Positions 8,295 to 17,252 are shown, counted from the stretch's first letter. The stretch is 54,707 nucleotides of DNA from Candidatus Rokuibacteriota bacterium (GCA_003220225.1 QHRU01000062.1:1-54707), one strand, 5' to 3'. Notes: a model not told the origin generated them from the letters alone. Made by a program: numbers and translations.

Positions 8295-10211
8295 TCAATG
8301 CACGTGATCGTCGGGGAAGGGCGGCGGGCTCTTCTCCGCGTTGAGCTTCTCCACCTGCGCCTGGATCGCGTCGCTGCCGGCCGACCAGATCGCGCGAACG
8401 TAGCCCTGGCGGTCGATGAGCAGCTCCGCGTGCGGCCCGGGGGCGAGCATCCGGTAGGTCGTGACGACGTCGGCGGCGCCGTCGGTCACGACCGGAAATA
8501 GGATGGGCGGCGCGGCGCCGAGCTCGCCGATGGCATCGCGCGTGGCGTGCGCGGGCACGGCGACGACCTCGACGCCCGTGACCCACAGCACGTCGTACAT
8601 GCGTGCCAGCTCGCTCATGCGCGCGCGAGAGCTCGGCAGCGTATAGAGAACGAGCAGGACCATGCGCCGGCCCCGGTAGTCGCGAAGCGCGGTCGGCGCC
8701 AGGGGCCCGACCGCGACGGTGAAGTCGGGCGCGACGAGCCAGGCGCGGTCGGGCTCGACCTCCCCTCCGAATGTCTTGGCGCTCTCGGCGGCGCCGAGCG
8801 CCCGGATGTAATTAATGACGTCCCAGCGCTGCGTTTCGGCGAGACGGCCATCGAAGGGCGGCATGCCGCGGCGCGGGACACCGTGGGTGACCAGCCAGAA
8901 GAGCTCGCCCGCGTGACGGCGCGCGATGGCGGCCGAGCGCAGGTCGGGCAGCGGCGGCGCACCGACGCCCGTGCTGCCGTGACAGCCGGCGCAATGCTCG
9001 CGGTAGACCGCGGCGCCCGAGGCGATCGAGCCGGCGTGATAGGTGAGCAGCGGGCGCCGATACGAAGTCGGATAGGCGCTCACGATGATCGGCGGCAGGC
9101 CGATGCCGACGCCGAAGACGACGAGCGCGACGGCACCGGCCAGCACCTTCGCGCGGCGGCGGATGAGCATCGAGACGAGCAACGCGATGAAGCCGCCCAC
9201 GACGAGCTGGGTGCCGATCAGCACGCGCCACCGGATGGCCGGGACGTCGAGCACGACGTCCGGCGACAGCCGGAACGGCAACGGCCACGTGGGCGGCGCG
9301 TGGCGCGCGGGCGTGGTCAGCGTCATCGCGGCGGCCAGCACTAATAGGAATAGAGCCAGACCGGCCTCCACCGCGACGAACGCGGCGAGCCGTCGCATCA
9401 TGCGCGGGGCCGCCACCGCCGGCAGGATGCGTGTGCGATTGACCACGGCCAGGGCGAGGATCGGGACGAGCACGACGAGCTTGGCGAGCAGCAACCGGCC
9501 GTGCGTGGTGCCCATCAGCGCCGCGACGCTCTCGACCTGCGCGAGCGCGTTCAGCACGCCGGAGGCGACCAGCACGAGCATCGCGATCAGCGCCACGCGT
9601 GAGAAGCGGCGCGCAGCCAGCACCGCATAGGGCCGCGCGTCGGCGCCGGCGTCACGGCTCGCCAACCACAGCAGCAGGGCCAGCGGGAGGAGGCCGCCGA
9701 GCCAGAGGCCGGTCCCCAGCAGATGCGCCACGTCGCTGGCGACCGCCTGAGCCGTGCCCGGCGAGAGCGCGGCGGCGTGACTGGAGGCGCTGCCCAGCGC
9801 CAGCGCCAGCGAGGCCAGCAGCAGCCCCTCGCCGCGGACGGCGATCCAGTTGCGCCGCTCGGTGACGTCCGGGCCGACGGCCATGAACGCGCCGAGCACG
9901 ATCAGCAGCCCGTGACGCGCCAGCCACACGAGCCCGGGCCACGTGTCGAGCACGACATGCCACACCGCGCGGGCCTCGAGTGCCGCGTCAGGCCGGTTCT
10001 CGAACACCGCCGTCCGCGCGAGCAGCCAGACGACGCCGGAGAAGATCGCCGCCAGCACGAGGAGGCGGCACCAGGCCGCGATCCTCTCGTCCCAGCGGAA
10101 CGCGGTCGGTGTGCGCGGGCAGCCCGCGAGCAGCAGGAAGCAGCACGAACCCATGAGGAGCACGCAGGCGGCCAGGTGAGCCCAGAGCGCGGCCAGCAGC
10201 GTCGCGCTCAT
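8295..10211 (-). CDS. CopD-cytochrome c-thioredoxin-like three-domain fusion
   Basis: A 638-residue protein that starts at ATG 10211, overlapping the copC stop (ATGA). Residues 1-370 are a multi-helix membrane domain of the CopD copper-resistance type. Then comes a class I cytochrome c domain with CAGCH at 407-411 and an axial methionine in RRGMPPFDG. The last 150 residues or so look like a thioredoxin/AhpC-fold domain (DYRGRRMVLLVLYTLPSSR), but the position of the usual CxxC reads LPSS, so it has no redox cysteines. The C-terminus ends in DDHVH. It probably couples copper transfer to periplasmic electron transfer. The order of domains is unusual. Confidence 0.82.
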   Translation of the reverse strand: MSATLLAALWAHLAACVLLMGSCCFLLLAGCPRTPTAFRWDERIAAWCRLLVLAAIFSGVVWLLARTAVFENRPDAALEARAVWHVVLDTWPGLVWLARHGLLIVLGAFMAVGPDVTERRNWIAVRGEGLLLASLALALGSASSHAAALSPGTAQAVASDVAHLLGTGLWLGGLLPLALLLWLASRDAGADARPYAVLAARRFSRVALIAMLVLVASGVLNALAQVESVAALMGTTHGRLLLAKLVVLVPILALAVVNRTRILPAVAAPRMMRRLAAFVAVEAGLALFLLVLAAAMTLTTPARHAPPTWPLPFRLSPDVVLDVPAIRWRVLIGTQLVVGGFIALLVSMLIRRRAKVLAGAVALVVFGVGIGLPPIIVSAYPTSYRRPLLTYHAGSIASGAAVYREHCAGCHGSTGVGAPPLPDLRSAAIARRHAGELFWLVTHGVPRRGMPPFDGRLAETQRWDVINYIRALGAAESAKTFGGEVEPDRAWLVAPDFTVAVGPLAPTALRDYRGRRMVLLVLYTLPSSRARMSELARMYDVLWVTGVEVVAVPAHATRDAIGELGAAPPILFPVVTDGAADVVTTYRMLAPGPHAELLIDRQGYVRAIWSAGSDAIQAQVEKLNAEKSPPPFPDDHVH

Positions 10212-10582
10212 TCGATGCGGAACGTGAAGGTGCCCTCGGTCACGTCGCCGTCGATCGAGAGCACCCGCCATAAGACCTTGTACGTGCCCGGCGGCAGCGG
10301 CGGCAGCGTCGCGCGCAGCAGCGCGGGGTTCGCGCGGTCGACGCGGCTGTCGCGGCGGTCCACCTGCTCGCCGAGCTCATTCACGACGCGCAGGGAACTG
10401 TACGCGGGCTCGAGCCGCTCGGTGAAGTACAGCCTCGTCTCGTCCGGCGCGCGCTTGAGCCGGCTCTCGACGCGCGGCTCCGAGCGCTGCAGGACGGCAT
10501 GTCCGGCCGCGAAGCTCGCGGTCAGCCCGAGCGCGGCGAGCGCGAGGCCGACACGCCCCGCGCTCGCTCGCCCACGACCCAC
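10208..10582 (-). CDS. copC: CopC domain periplasmic copper-binding protein
   Basis: A 124-residue CopC-family protein starting at GTG 10582. After a signal peptide (cleavage before HAVLQRSEP) the mature protein would start with the copper-ligand histidine, as in classical CopC. The middle YFTERLEPAYSSLRVV and the final strand TEGTFTFRIE are typical. The conserved SxDGH motif reads SIDGD, so the second histidine of the Cu(II) site is replaced by Asp. It would pass copper to the CopD fusion encoded immediately downstream with a four-base overlap. Confidence 0.85.
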   Translation of the reverse strand: MGRGRASAGRVGLALAALGLTASFAAGHAVLQRSEPRVESRLKRAPDETRLYFTERLEPAYSSLRVVNELGEQVDRRDSRVDRANPALLRATLPPLPPGTYKVLWRVLSIDGDVTEGTFTFRIE

Positions 10583-10595
10583 CGCGGAGACTCGC

Positions 10596-11633
10596 CTAGG
10601 CGAGTGCCGCCTTCGTCTTGTAGTAAGCGACGATGTCGCTCGTCTTGAGCCAGAACAGATCGTAGGTCGAGCCGGTGCCGCCCGACGTCGAGACGGGCCC
10701 GGGCCCGCGGTCGTAGCCGGCCGACCAGATCATCTTGTCGCCGCCGGCCGTGAACATGGGACACGCGCCGTCGACGTTCACCTGGTTGAACGGCGCATCG
10801 ACGATCGGGCCCTTCCACTCCTTGGTCGCCGGGTCGTAGTGCACGAACACCATTCGGTGGAACTTGCCGAAGTCGTGAACGGATACCACACCGAGCACGA
10901 GCCCGTCGCGGGCCACGGCGTTGACCCGGCACTTGAAGCCGATCGAGTCGAGCAGCTTGCTCTCGTATCGCTTCGCGGGCTGCCACGCGCCGTTTTCCAT
11001 CCGGCTGGTGTAGACGTCGGACGCCGACGGCGTGCCGTTCTCGCGCGGCCGTAGCGAGATGAAGACCGAAGTGTTGTCCTCGCCCGGCAGACCGAGCGGC
11101 ATGAAGCAGTGATCGACGTGCTCGGAGTTGACGTTGGGGCCGACGTTCTGCGCCTGGGTCCACTGGCCGTTCGGCTGCTTCGTGCTCACCCAGATATCGG
11201 CGCCCCCGCGCCCGCCCGGACGGCGGCTCATGAAGTAGAGGGTCTTGCCGTCCGGCATGATCCGCGGCTCCTGATCCATCGAATCGCTGTTGACCGTGTC
11301 GGGCAGCCGCTCGGGCGGTGTCCAGTCTGCGCCGGTCCCGGGCCACTCGCCGCTCTGGCGGACGCGGTGCGTGACGAACAGGTCGGTCGTGGTGCTCAGT
11401 ACGCGCTTGTCGCCGCTCCCCGCAAAGCGCGCGAAGTAGATGGTGTTGCTATCCGGGGTGATCGACGGCTCATAGCTGCCGAACTCGTCGTTCGGCGGGA
11501 AGGGCAGCTTCTTGGGGATCAGCTCCTTGTCCGCGGCGCGCGCCCGGCGTGACGGCAGCACCGAGGGCGCCACTCCGGCGGCAACGACCGCTCCCGACGT
11601 TCGAAGGAATTGGCGGCGCGACAGCATGCTCAT
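10596..11633 (-). CDS. Tat-exported PD40/WD40-like beta-propeller protein
   Basis: A 345-residue periplasmic protein. The twin-arginine signal SRRQFLRTSGAVVAAG is followed by an ARA cleavage region. The body has repeated PD40/TolB-like blades, such as SITPDSNTIYFARF and RIMPDGKTLYFMSRR. The start is ATG 11633, with GGAGGG upstream and a possible TATAAC -10 box at 11661-11666 (minus strand). It has no partner gene in an obvious operon; 12 bases separate it from copC downstream. A scaffold or a ligand-binding role is possible, but nothing in the sequence decides it. Confidence 0.75.
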   Translation of the reverse strand: MSMLSRRQFLRTSGAVVAAGVAPSVLPSRRARAADKELIPKKLPFPPNDEFGSYEPSITPDSNTIYFARFAGSGDKRVLSTTTDLFVTHRVRQSGEWPGTGADWTPPERLPDTVNSDSMDQEPRIMPDGKTLYFMSRRPGGRGGADIWVSTKQPNGQWTQAQNVGPNVNSEHVDHCFMPLGLPGEDNTSVFISLRPRENGTPSASDVYTSRMENGAWQPAKRYESKLLDSIGFKCRVNAVARDGLVLGVVSVHDFGKFHRMVFVHYDPATKEWKGPIVDAPFNQVNVDGACPMFTAGGDKMIWSAGYDRGPGPVSTSGGTGSTYDLFWLKTSDIVAYYKTKAALA

Positions 11634-11701
11634 GGTGGACCCTCCTATCGGGGCGCCTAGGTTATACACCGATCGCCGCGCGAACGGGGGGTCGGCGTGG
11701 T

Positions 11702-13663
11702 TCAACCGCGCTCGAGGCGCACGAAGTTCTGGTTGTACGCCGTGCCGGTGCCCGCGGTGTAGCGCGGCTCCGTCAGCACGTTCAGCCCGCGCTCGTGCTT
11801 GGCCCACTCGCCCTTCGGTACGAAGATGCTGTCGACCCGCAGCCCGTCGTCGCACTCGAGCCTCACGCGTAGAGTCCCGCGCGGCGACACGAGGCTCGCG
11901 ACGTCGCCGTGGCCGAGGCCCCGGGCGTTCGCGACCGCCGAGTGGACGCGGGCGGTGAGGTAGGCCCCCTGCTGGCGCTCCTCGAGAATCTGCGAGTTGA
12001 TCGCCTTGTCCGAGGCCAGCGCGATGAGGTGCAGCGGAAACTCCGCCGACGGCAGCACGGGGTCGTCGTCGAACGTGGCCGGGAAGACGAAGCGGCGCGT
12101 CGGCGTCTTGAACGTGCCGCCGGCCCACGGCACGCGCGGCGTGCCCTCGGGCCAGAGCCGGCCGCCGGCGGCCTGCAGCGACGCGTGCGAGACGCCCTGG
12201 AACGTCGAGGTGAGCTGGTCGATCCAGTGAGCAGGACTGCCCGCCATGTCCGGCCCGAAGCCGAGGCGATCGGCGAGCGCCTGGAGGATCACGAGATCGC
12301 TACGTGACTCTCCCTGCGGCGCGACCACCGGCTGCATGAGCTGCATCCACAGGTGGCCGTAGCTCGGCAGGAAATCCTCCTCCTCGAGCATCGTCGTCGA
12401 CGGCAGGAAGACGTCGGCGCACTCCGCGGTGTCGGTGAGGAACTGGTCAACGCACACCCGGAAGTCCAGCTTCGCCAGCTCACGCTGCGTGCCCAGCGTG
12501 TCGGGCATCTGGTTGACGAGGTTGGTCCCCATGAACATCGCCAGCGTGATGGGCGGGTCGGTGGTCGTCTGCAGCGCCTCCGCCAGCTTGCTCACCGGGA
12601 CCGTGCGCACGGGCACCGTGCGGCGTTCCAGGGCGACGGGCTTGTGCATGATCGCCCACGGCCAGTTGCCGAAGTTCACGCCGCCGCCGGGGACGCCGAC
12701 GTTGCCCGTGAGGATGCCCAGCGCCGCGATGAGGCGATAGGTCTGCGCGCCGCGCGTGTACTGCTGCAGCCCGATGCCTTGCAGGATCGTAGCCGGACGC
12801 GTGTTGGCGTAGTCGAGCGCGAGCGTGGAGATGGCCTCGTGCGACAGATCAGTCCGCCGCACGATCTCGTCCATCGACATCGCGTTCACGATCGACAGGT
12901 AGTCGTCGAAGTGATCGCTGATGTCGGCGACGCGCGCGCGATCCACGCCGGAGCCGGCCAGGATCACCTTGGCCATGCCGATCGCGAGGTGACCGTCGCT
13001 GCCTGGCCGCGGCTGCACATGACCGTCGCAGTAGCGGACGGTCTTCGTCAGCGCGGGATCGATCACGATGGCACGCGCGCCGCGCGCCCGCGCCTCTTTG
13101 AGGACCGGCATCATGTGGATGTTGGTCACCGCGGGGTTGCGGCCCCAGATCAGGAAGAGGCGCGTGTGCTCGGCGAGATCGAGCGGGTCGTGGATCTCGC
13201 ACGCGCCGAACGACTGCGTCGTCCCGTAGTCGGCCTCGCCACCGCAGAACCGGCCGACCGCTTGCGTGACGCCTCCGTAGAGGTTGAAGAAGCGCTCGCC
13301 CATGATCTTCAGCCCGGCGAAGGAGCCGTTGCCCTTGTGGTAGAGCACCGACAGCGTGCCGTGGCGCGCCTTCGCACGGGTCAGCTTCTCCGCGATCAGG
13401 TCGAGGGCGTCGTCCCACGCCAGCCGCTGCCAGCGGCCGTTCACCTTGCGGAGCGGATGGAGCTGACGGTCGGGATGGTAGAAGCGATCGCGCAGGTAGT
13501 GGTTGACCTTGTTGCAGAGGGCGCCGCGCGTGATCGGATGCTCGGGGTCGCCGCCGATCCGCACGATGCGGCCGTCCGCGACCTCGGCCACGATGCCGCA
13601 GGCGTCGAAGCAATCGAGGGAGCACGCGGTGCGCCGGATCTCCGTCGTCGCCATCGCCGCCAT
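11702..13663 (-). CDS. Molybdopterin-dependent oxidoreductase, 4Fe-4S type
   Basis: A 653-residue DMSO-reductase-superfamily catalytic subunit. The N-terminal iron-sulfur motif is visible as CSLDCFDACG, with the fourth cysteine in GALCNKV. The molybdopterin-binding core (IWGRNPAVTNIHMM, ILQGIGLQQYTRG, GNVGVPGGGVNFG) and the C-terminal dinucleotide-binding domain (HPLRKV early, NARGLGHGDVASL late) are complete. There is no Tat signal, so it is cytoplasmic, unlike respiratory relatives. I chose ATG 13663; an ATG three codons later is possible. It has no obvious small subunit beside it. The substrate may be formate or another small oxyanion or sulfur compound, but this is open. Confidence 0.85.
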   Translation of the reverse strand: MAAMATTEIRRTACSLDCFDACGIVAEVADGRIVRIGGDPEHPITRGALCNKVNHYLRDRFYHPDRQLHPLRKVNGRWQRLAWDDALDLIAEKLTRAKARHGTLSVLYHKGNGSFAGLKIMGERFFNLYGGVTQAVGRFCGGEADYGTTQSFGACEIHDPLDLAEHTRLFLIWGRNPAVTNIHMMPVLKEARARGARAIVIDPALTKTVRYCDGHVQPRPGSDGHLAIGMAKVILAGSGVDRARVADISDHFDDYLSIVNAMSMDEIVRRTDLSHEAISTLALDYANTRPATILQGIGLQQYTRGAQTYRLIAALGILTGNVGVPGGGVNFGNWPWAIMHKPVALERRTVPVRTVPVSKLAEALQTTTDPPITLAMFMGTNLVNQMPDTLGTQRELAKLDFRVCVDQFLTDTAECADVFLPSTTMLEEEDFLPSYGHLWMQLMQPVVAPQGESRSDLVILQALADRLGFGPDMAGSPAHWIDQLTSTFQGVSHASLQAAGGRLWPEGTPRVPWAGGTFKTPTRRFVFPATFDDDPVLPSAEFPLHLIALASDKAINSQILEERQQGAYLTARVHSAVANARGLGHGDVASLVSPRGTLRVRLECDDGLRVDSIFVPKGEWAKHERGLNVLTEPRYTAGTGTAYNQNFVRLERG

Positions 13664-13714
13664 GCTGTCACGGACTCTGCGGCCGATCAAGGCGGCGACT
13701 TCCGGGCAGGTCGA

Positions 13715-14221
13715 TCAGCTCTTCACGCGATCGCGGTTCAGTCGCCGCATGATCCGGCTCACGTAATCACGCGTTTCCCGAGAGGGCGGCACCCCTCGAT
13801 TCTGGAGCACCGCTCGCTCGCCGGCGTTGTAGGCGGCAAGGGCGAGCGGAAGGTCATGGTTGAACCGGTCCATCAGCGAGCGTAGATGCCGGACGCCGCC
13901 GTCGATGTTGTCCCGCGGATCGAAGGGATCCCGGACACCCAGGGTCGCCGCTGTCGCGGGCATGAGCTGCATCAGGCCCTGCGCGCCGCGGCGGGAGACG
14001 GCGCGCGCGTTGAACCGGGACTCGGCTTCGATGACGGCGGCGATCACGTCCTCGGAAATGGCGTATCGGTTCGCCGCCTCCTTGATATGCGCGTCGAAAG
14101 GGGCGTTGGCGACGCGAACGTGAGACGCCATGTACCCGGGGACGAGCGTCAGGAGAAGAACGCCAAAGCCGAGCATGCGCCGAGCCACGAGTCGATTTCT
14201 CACGGGGAGATGGAATCGCAA
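13715..14221 (-). CDS. Lytic transglycosylase, SLT domain
   Basis: A small (up to 168 residues) peptidoglycan-cleaving enzyme. One N-terminal hydrophobic helix precedes an SLT domain with the catalytic Glu in EAESRFN, the conserved GAQGLMQLMPATA block, and the AYNAGE substrate-cleft motif. The start is uncertain: TTG 14221, GTG 14203 or ATG 14176 are all in frame, and none has a clear ribosome binding site; the ATG would start directly at the membrane helix. It lies 51 bases from the molybdopterin enzyme on the same strand but is probably unrelated in function. Confidence 0.87.
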   Translation of the reverse strand: MRFHLPVRNRLVARRMLGFGVLLLTLVPGYMASHVRVANAPFDAHIKEAANRYAISEDVIAAVIEAESRFNARAVSRRGAQGLMQLMPATAATLGVRDPFDPRDNIDGGVRHLRSLMDRFNHDLPLALAAYNAGERAVLQNRGVPPSRETRDYVSRIMRRLNRDRVKS

Positions 14222-14305
14222 ATCCGGTACCGAATTCAGAGGCCTGCAATCTCAACTACTTATACGCTCCGTGGTCAGGAACCGCCCGGCGAGTTTCTGA
14301 TCGCC

Positions 14306-15355
14306 TCAGGGCGACGACTGCACGGACTCCAGGAAGCTCAGGATCCGCACGATGTCCTCTTGCTTGAGGATCTCCTTCCACGGAGGCATGCCCTTGGCGC
14401 TCCGTCCCAGGGTGACCGCCTCGTAGAACACCGCCGTCATGCGCTCGCCGTAGCGGATGCGCAGGCGCCGCAGGTCGCGCGCCGGCTCGGGACTGTGAGC
14501 GTTCGGCGAGTGGCAGTGCGAGCAGTGCTGGTTGAACGCGCTCCGGCCGGCGGCGACGGCGTCGGTTGTCGACACCGGCGGCACCGCGGTGAGGTCGACG
14601 GCGGCGGCGAGCGGAAACCCATAGTGCTCGGCCCTACGCCGGATCTCGGGCGCGAGCTGGCCCAGCGCCTCGTCGATCCGCCGCCGGAGCGTCTCGTCAC
14701 CCTTGCGGACGCCGATGCCGATACGCCACTGCAAGCCCTCGCCCGCGACGGGCACGATGCGATACGCGCCGGCGAATTTCGTGACGTTGAGATAGCCGGC
14801 GATCGGCCCCCACACGAACGCCGCGTCGACCTCTTGCCGTCCAAGGGCCTCGACGGCTTCCTCGGCGGACCGGAACGTCGAGACGTTGAAGCCATCCTTC
14901 GAGGCGAGGAGTGACTGGGCCGGCGTCCTGAATTCCACGGCGAGGCGGCGCGGCTTCAGATCGTCGAGCCGGGCGAAGGCCAGCGACGGCGGCGCCACGA
15001 TCGCGTACCCGACGTCGAGGAATGGCCGAGAGACGGTGACACGCCGATCCATGTACCCCGCCTCGGCGGGCAGCCCAACGTAGGCGTCGCAGGTGTCGGC
15101 CAGGAGCGTGTTGCGCACCGCGCGGGCGCCGTAGAAGCTGCGCCACCACACCACGTCGGTCGTCATACCCAGACGGGCGGCCACGAGCGCGCCGACGTCG
15201 AGATAGAAGCCACGCTCGGGCCCCGTCGCGCTGCTGAACGGCAGGTTGTCGGGATCGGCGCACAGTCGCAGCGTGCCGGCGGGCGGGCCGGCCACCGAGA
15301 CGGATGCGGCGAGCGCCACCACGACGAGCAGCAGTCGAGGCAGATGACGGATCAT
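14306..15355 (-). CDS. XoxJ-like binding protein fused to cytochrome c
   Basis: A 349-residue periplasmic protein. After the signal peptide (LLLVVVALAASVSVAG), residues about 30-255 form an ABC-type solute-binding domain starting LRLCADPDNLPFSS, the pattern of the quinoprotein-dehydrogenase-associated XoxJ/MxaJ family. Residues about 265-349 form a cytochrome c domain with heme site CSHCH at 278-282 and a probable axial methionine in KGMPPWKEI. It sits directly downstream of PQQ dehydrogenase A, separated by a hairpin. XoxJ is thought to help mature or activate XoxF-type enzymes; the fused heme domain suggests that the same protein also takes the electrons. The start ATG 15355 begins a good signal peptide. 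Confidence 0.88.
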   Translation of the reverse strand: MIRHLPRLLLVVVALAASVSVAGPPAGTLRLCADPDNLPFSSATGPERGFYLDVGALVAARLGMTTDVVWWRSFYGARAVRNTLLADTCDAYVGLPAEAGYMDRRVTVSRPFLDVGYAIVAPPSLAFARLDDLKPRRLAVEFRTPAQSLLASKDGFNVSTFRSAEEAVEALGRQEVDAAFVWGPIAGYLNVTKFAGAYRIVPVAGEGLQWRIGIGVRKGDETLRRRIDEALGQLAPEIRRRAEHYGFPLAAAVDLTAVPPVSTTDAVAAGRSAFNQHCSHCHSPNAHSPEPARDLRRLRIRYGERMTAVFYEAVTLGRSAKGMPPWKEILKQEDIVRILSFLESVQSSP

Positions 15356-15369
15356 GACGCAGGAATCGA

Positions 15370-15397
15370 GGCGGGGGCCGGCACGCCGGCCCCCGCC
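15370..15397 (-). terminator. GC-rich hairpin between PQQ dehydrogenase A and its XoxJ-cytochrome gene
   Basis: A perfect 13-bp inverted repeat (15370-15382 with 15385-15397) lies just after the dehydrogenase stop codon. No T-run follows, so it may act as a partial terminator or as a 3' end protecting the dehydrogenase transcript. Confidence 0.6.
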
Positions 15398-15410
15398 CCG
15401 GCCACCCCGG

Positions 15411-17099
15411 CTACGGCGACGGAAGCTCGAACACGAAGAGCGCGCCGCCCTCGGGGCTCGCCGCCACCATCTGCTCGCCCATCTTTCCGAAGAACGGCGG
15501 GATGGCGAACGTGCGCCCCGAGACGACCGCGACGTACTGCTTGCCGTCGATGGCATACGTCATCGGCGCCGCGCTGATGCCGGAGCCGGCCATGAACTGC
15601 CACAGCGTCTGTCCGGTCTTCGCGTCGAGCGCCTTGAACCAGCCGTGGATGTCACCGTGGAAGAGGAGCCCGCTGGCCGTCGTCGTGATGCCGCCGATGT
15701 ACGGCAGGGTGTCCTTGTTGCCCCAGACCTTCTGCTGCTTGATCGGGTCCCAGGCGATGACTTCCCCGAGGTGGCCGCCCGGCCCCCACTTGCCGAGCTC
15801 GAACTCCACGCCGAGGTAGAAGGCGCCGCGCTTGTAGTCGACCGGCGCGGCGTTCATGTCCATGCAGATGTTCAGCGTCGGCATGTAGACGAGCCCGGTC
15901 TGCGGGCTGTAGCTCATCGGCATCCAGTTCTTGTTGCCGATGGCCGACGGGCAGACGTCCTTCGCGCGGAAGTTGACGCGCGGCCGCTTCTCGGGCACCT
16001 CGATCGGCCGGCCGGTGGTCATGTCCATCCCGCTCGTCCAGTTCGCGGTGGCGAACAGCTTGGCCGAGATGAGCTGGCCGGTCTTCCGGTTCAGGACGTA
16101 GAAGAACCCGTTGCGGTCCGCCTTGAAGAGCACGGGCGTCTTCTGGCCGTTGATCTCGACGTCGGCCAGGACGTTTTCGTTGACGCCGTCGTAGTCCCAG
16201 GCGTCGTGCGGCGTCGACTGGTAGAACCAGGCCAGCTTCCCCGTGTCCGCGTCGAGCGCCACGGTGCTCGACGAGAACAGGTTCGTGAACTGGCCGTAGT
16301 TCGAGCTGTCCGGGCCGCGCACGGCCGCGTTCCACGGCGCCGGATTGCTGGTGCCGTAGTAGATGAGGTTCAGGGCGGGGTCGTAGGACCCGATGGCCCA
16401 CGCGACGGCGCCGCCGTACTTCCAGGAGTCGCCCTTCCACGAATCGTTGCCGGGCTCGCCGGGGCCGGGCACCGTGTAGAAGCGCCACACCTCGCGCCCG
16501 TCCGCCTGGTCGTAGGCCGCGATGTACCCGCGCGCGCCATACTCGCCGCCGCCGAAGCCGGTGACCACGAGGTTCTTGGCGAGCGTGGGCGGCGAGGTGA
16601 TGACCGAGCCCTGCGTGTGATCGACGACCTGCGTCTTCCACACTTCCTTGCCGGTCGCCGCGTCGAGCGCGACCAGCGCGCCGTCGAGCCGTCCCACGAA
16701 GACGCGCCCGTTGGCGTAGGCGACCCCGCGGTTGTTGACGTCGCAGCAGGCGTACTGATCGATGCCGGCCGGGACCTCCGGCGAGTACCGCCAGCGCACG
16801 ACGCCGGTCTTGGCGTCCACGGCGAAGACGTTCTTCGGACCGTGCGACGACGTCACGTAGAGCGTGTCGCCGATGACGAGCGGCGTGGACTCCTGGGACC
16901 GGAGCGAGCCGAGCTGGAGCACCCACGCGACCTTGAGGTTCTTCACGTTGCCCGGGTTGATCTGGGTGAGGGTGCTGTAGCGCGTGTTGCCGGGGTCGCC
17001 GCCGTACACGGGCCAGCCGCCCGACTGCGCCTGGGCGGTGACGGCAAGGACCAGGACGACCGCGAACGCGATGACGGACGAAAGAGCGGGTCTGTTCAT
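15411..17099 (-). CDS. PQQ-dependent dehydrogenase A (XoxF-like, lanthanide-type)
   Basis: A 562-residue periplasmic quinoprotein with signal peptide (cleavage after AQA) and an eight-bladed propeller with tryptophan-docking repeats such as VALDAATGKEVW. The adjacent cysteine pair that lies over PQQ is at 118-119 (ACCDVNN). The metal-site Glu is in GGGEYGARG, Asn in TSNPAPWN, and the catalytic Asp302 is followed by Asp304 (WDYDGVNE); this second Asp is the mark of lanthanide-using enzymes rather than calcium MxaF. The ATG at 17099 has an AGGAGG site upstream. Promoter TTGACA-N18-TAGTCT lies about 100 bases upstream. It would oxidise methanol or another alcohol; the exact substrate is unknown. 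Confidence 0.92.
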   Translation of the reverse strand: MNRPALSSVIAFAVVLVLAVTAQAQSGGWPVYGGDPGNTRYSTLTQINPGNVKNLKVAWVLQLGSLRSQESTPLVIGDTLYVTSSHGPKNVFAVDAKTGVVRWRYSPEVPAGIDQYACCDVNNRGVAYANGRVFVGRLDGALVALDAATGKEVWKTQVVDHTQGSVITSPPTLAKNLVVTGFGGGEYGARGYIAAYDQADGREVWRFYTVPGPGEPGNDSWKGDSWKYGGAVAWAIGSYDPALNLIYYGTSNPAPWNAAVRGPDSSNYGQFTNLFSSSTVALDADTGKLAWFYQSTPHDAWDYDGVNENVLADVEINGQKTPVLFKADRNGFFYVLNRKTGQLISAKLFATANWTSGMDMTTGRPIEVPEKRPRVNFRAKDVCPSAIGNKNWMPMSYSPQTGLVYMPTLNICMDMNAAPVDYKRGAFYLGVEFELGKWGPGGHLGEVIAWDPIKQQKVWGNKDTLPYIGGITTTASGLLFHGDIHGWFKALDAKTGQTLWQFMAGSGISAAPMTYAIDGKQYVAVVSGRTFAIPPFFGKMGEQMVAASPEGGALFVFELPSP

Positions 17100-17197
17100 C
17101 GAAAGCCTCCTGGATGGCGGGGACTCCGGCACATCTCTTCCCTCGCTCTTCGGGGAGCTGCGAGGCCAATGCGTGATGCGGTCGAAAAGCAAGCGTG

Positions 17198-17227
17198 AGA
17201 CTAGGGCGGGGAGCCGGACGTTGTCAA
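17198..17227 (-). promoter_or_regulatory. Candidate promoter of PQQ dehydrogenase A
   Basis: On the minus strand, TTGACA (17227-17222), an 18-base spacer and TAGTCT (17203-17198). It predicts an RNA start near 17191 and a leader of about 90 nt before the ATG at 17099. Confidence 0.45.
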
Positions 17228-17252
17228 GCGCGGCCGGACCGCGGCCGGACCG

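Noticed and set aside
15411-17099. Annotation as calcium-dependent MxaF methanol dehydrogenase
   Set aside because: MxaF has no second Asp at the +2 position, and no mxaI small-subunit gene is present. The Asp-x-Asp pair points to the XoxF-like type.
15354-17198. A 614-codon plus-strand frame opposite dehydrogenase A
   Set aside because: Antisense shadow; the minus-strand gene has a signal peptide, cofactor motifs and ribosome site.
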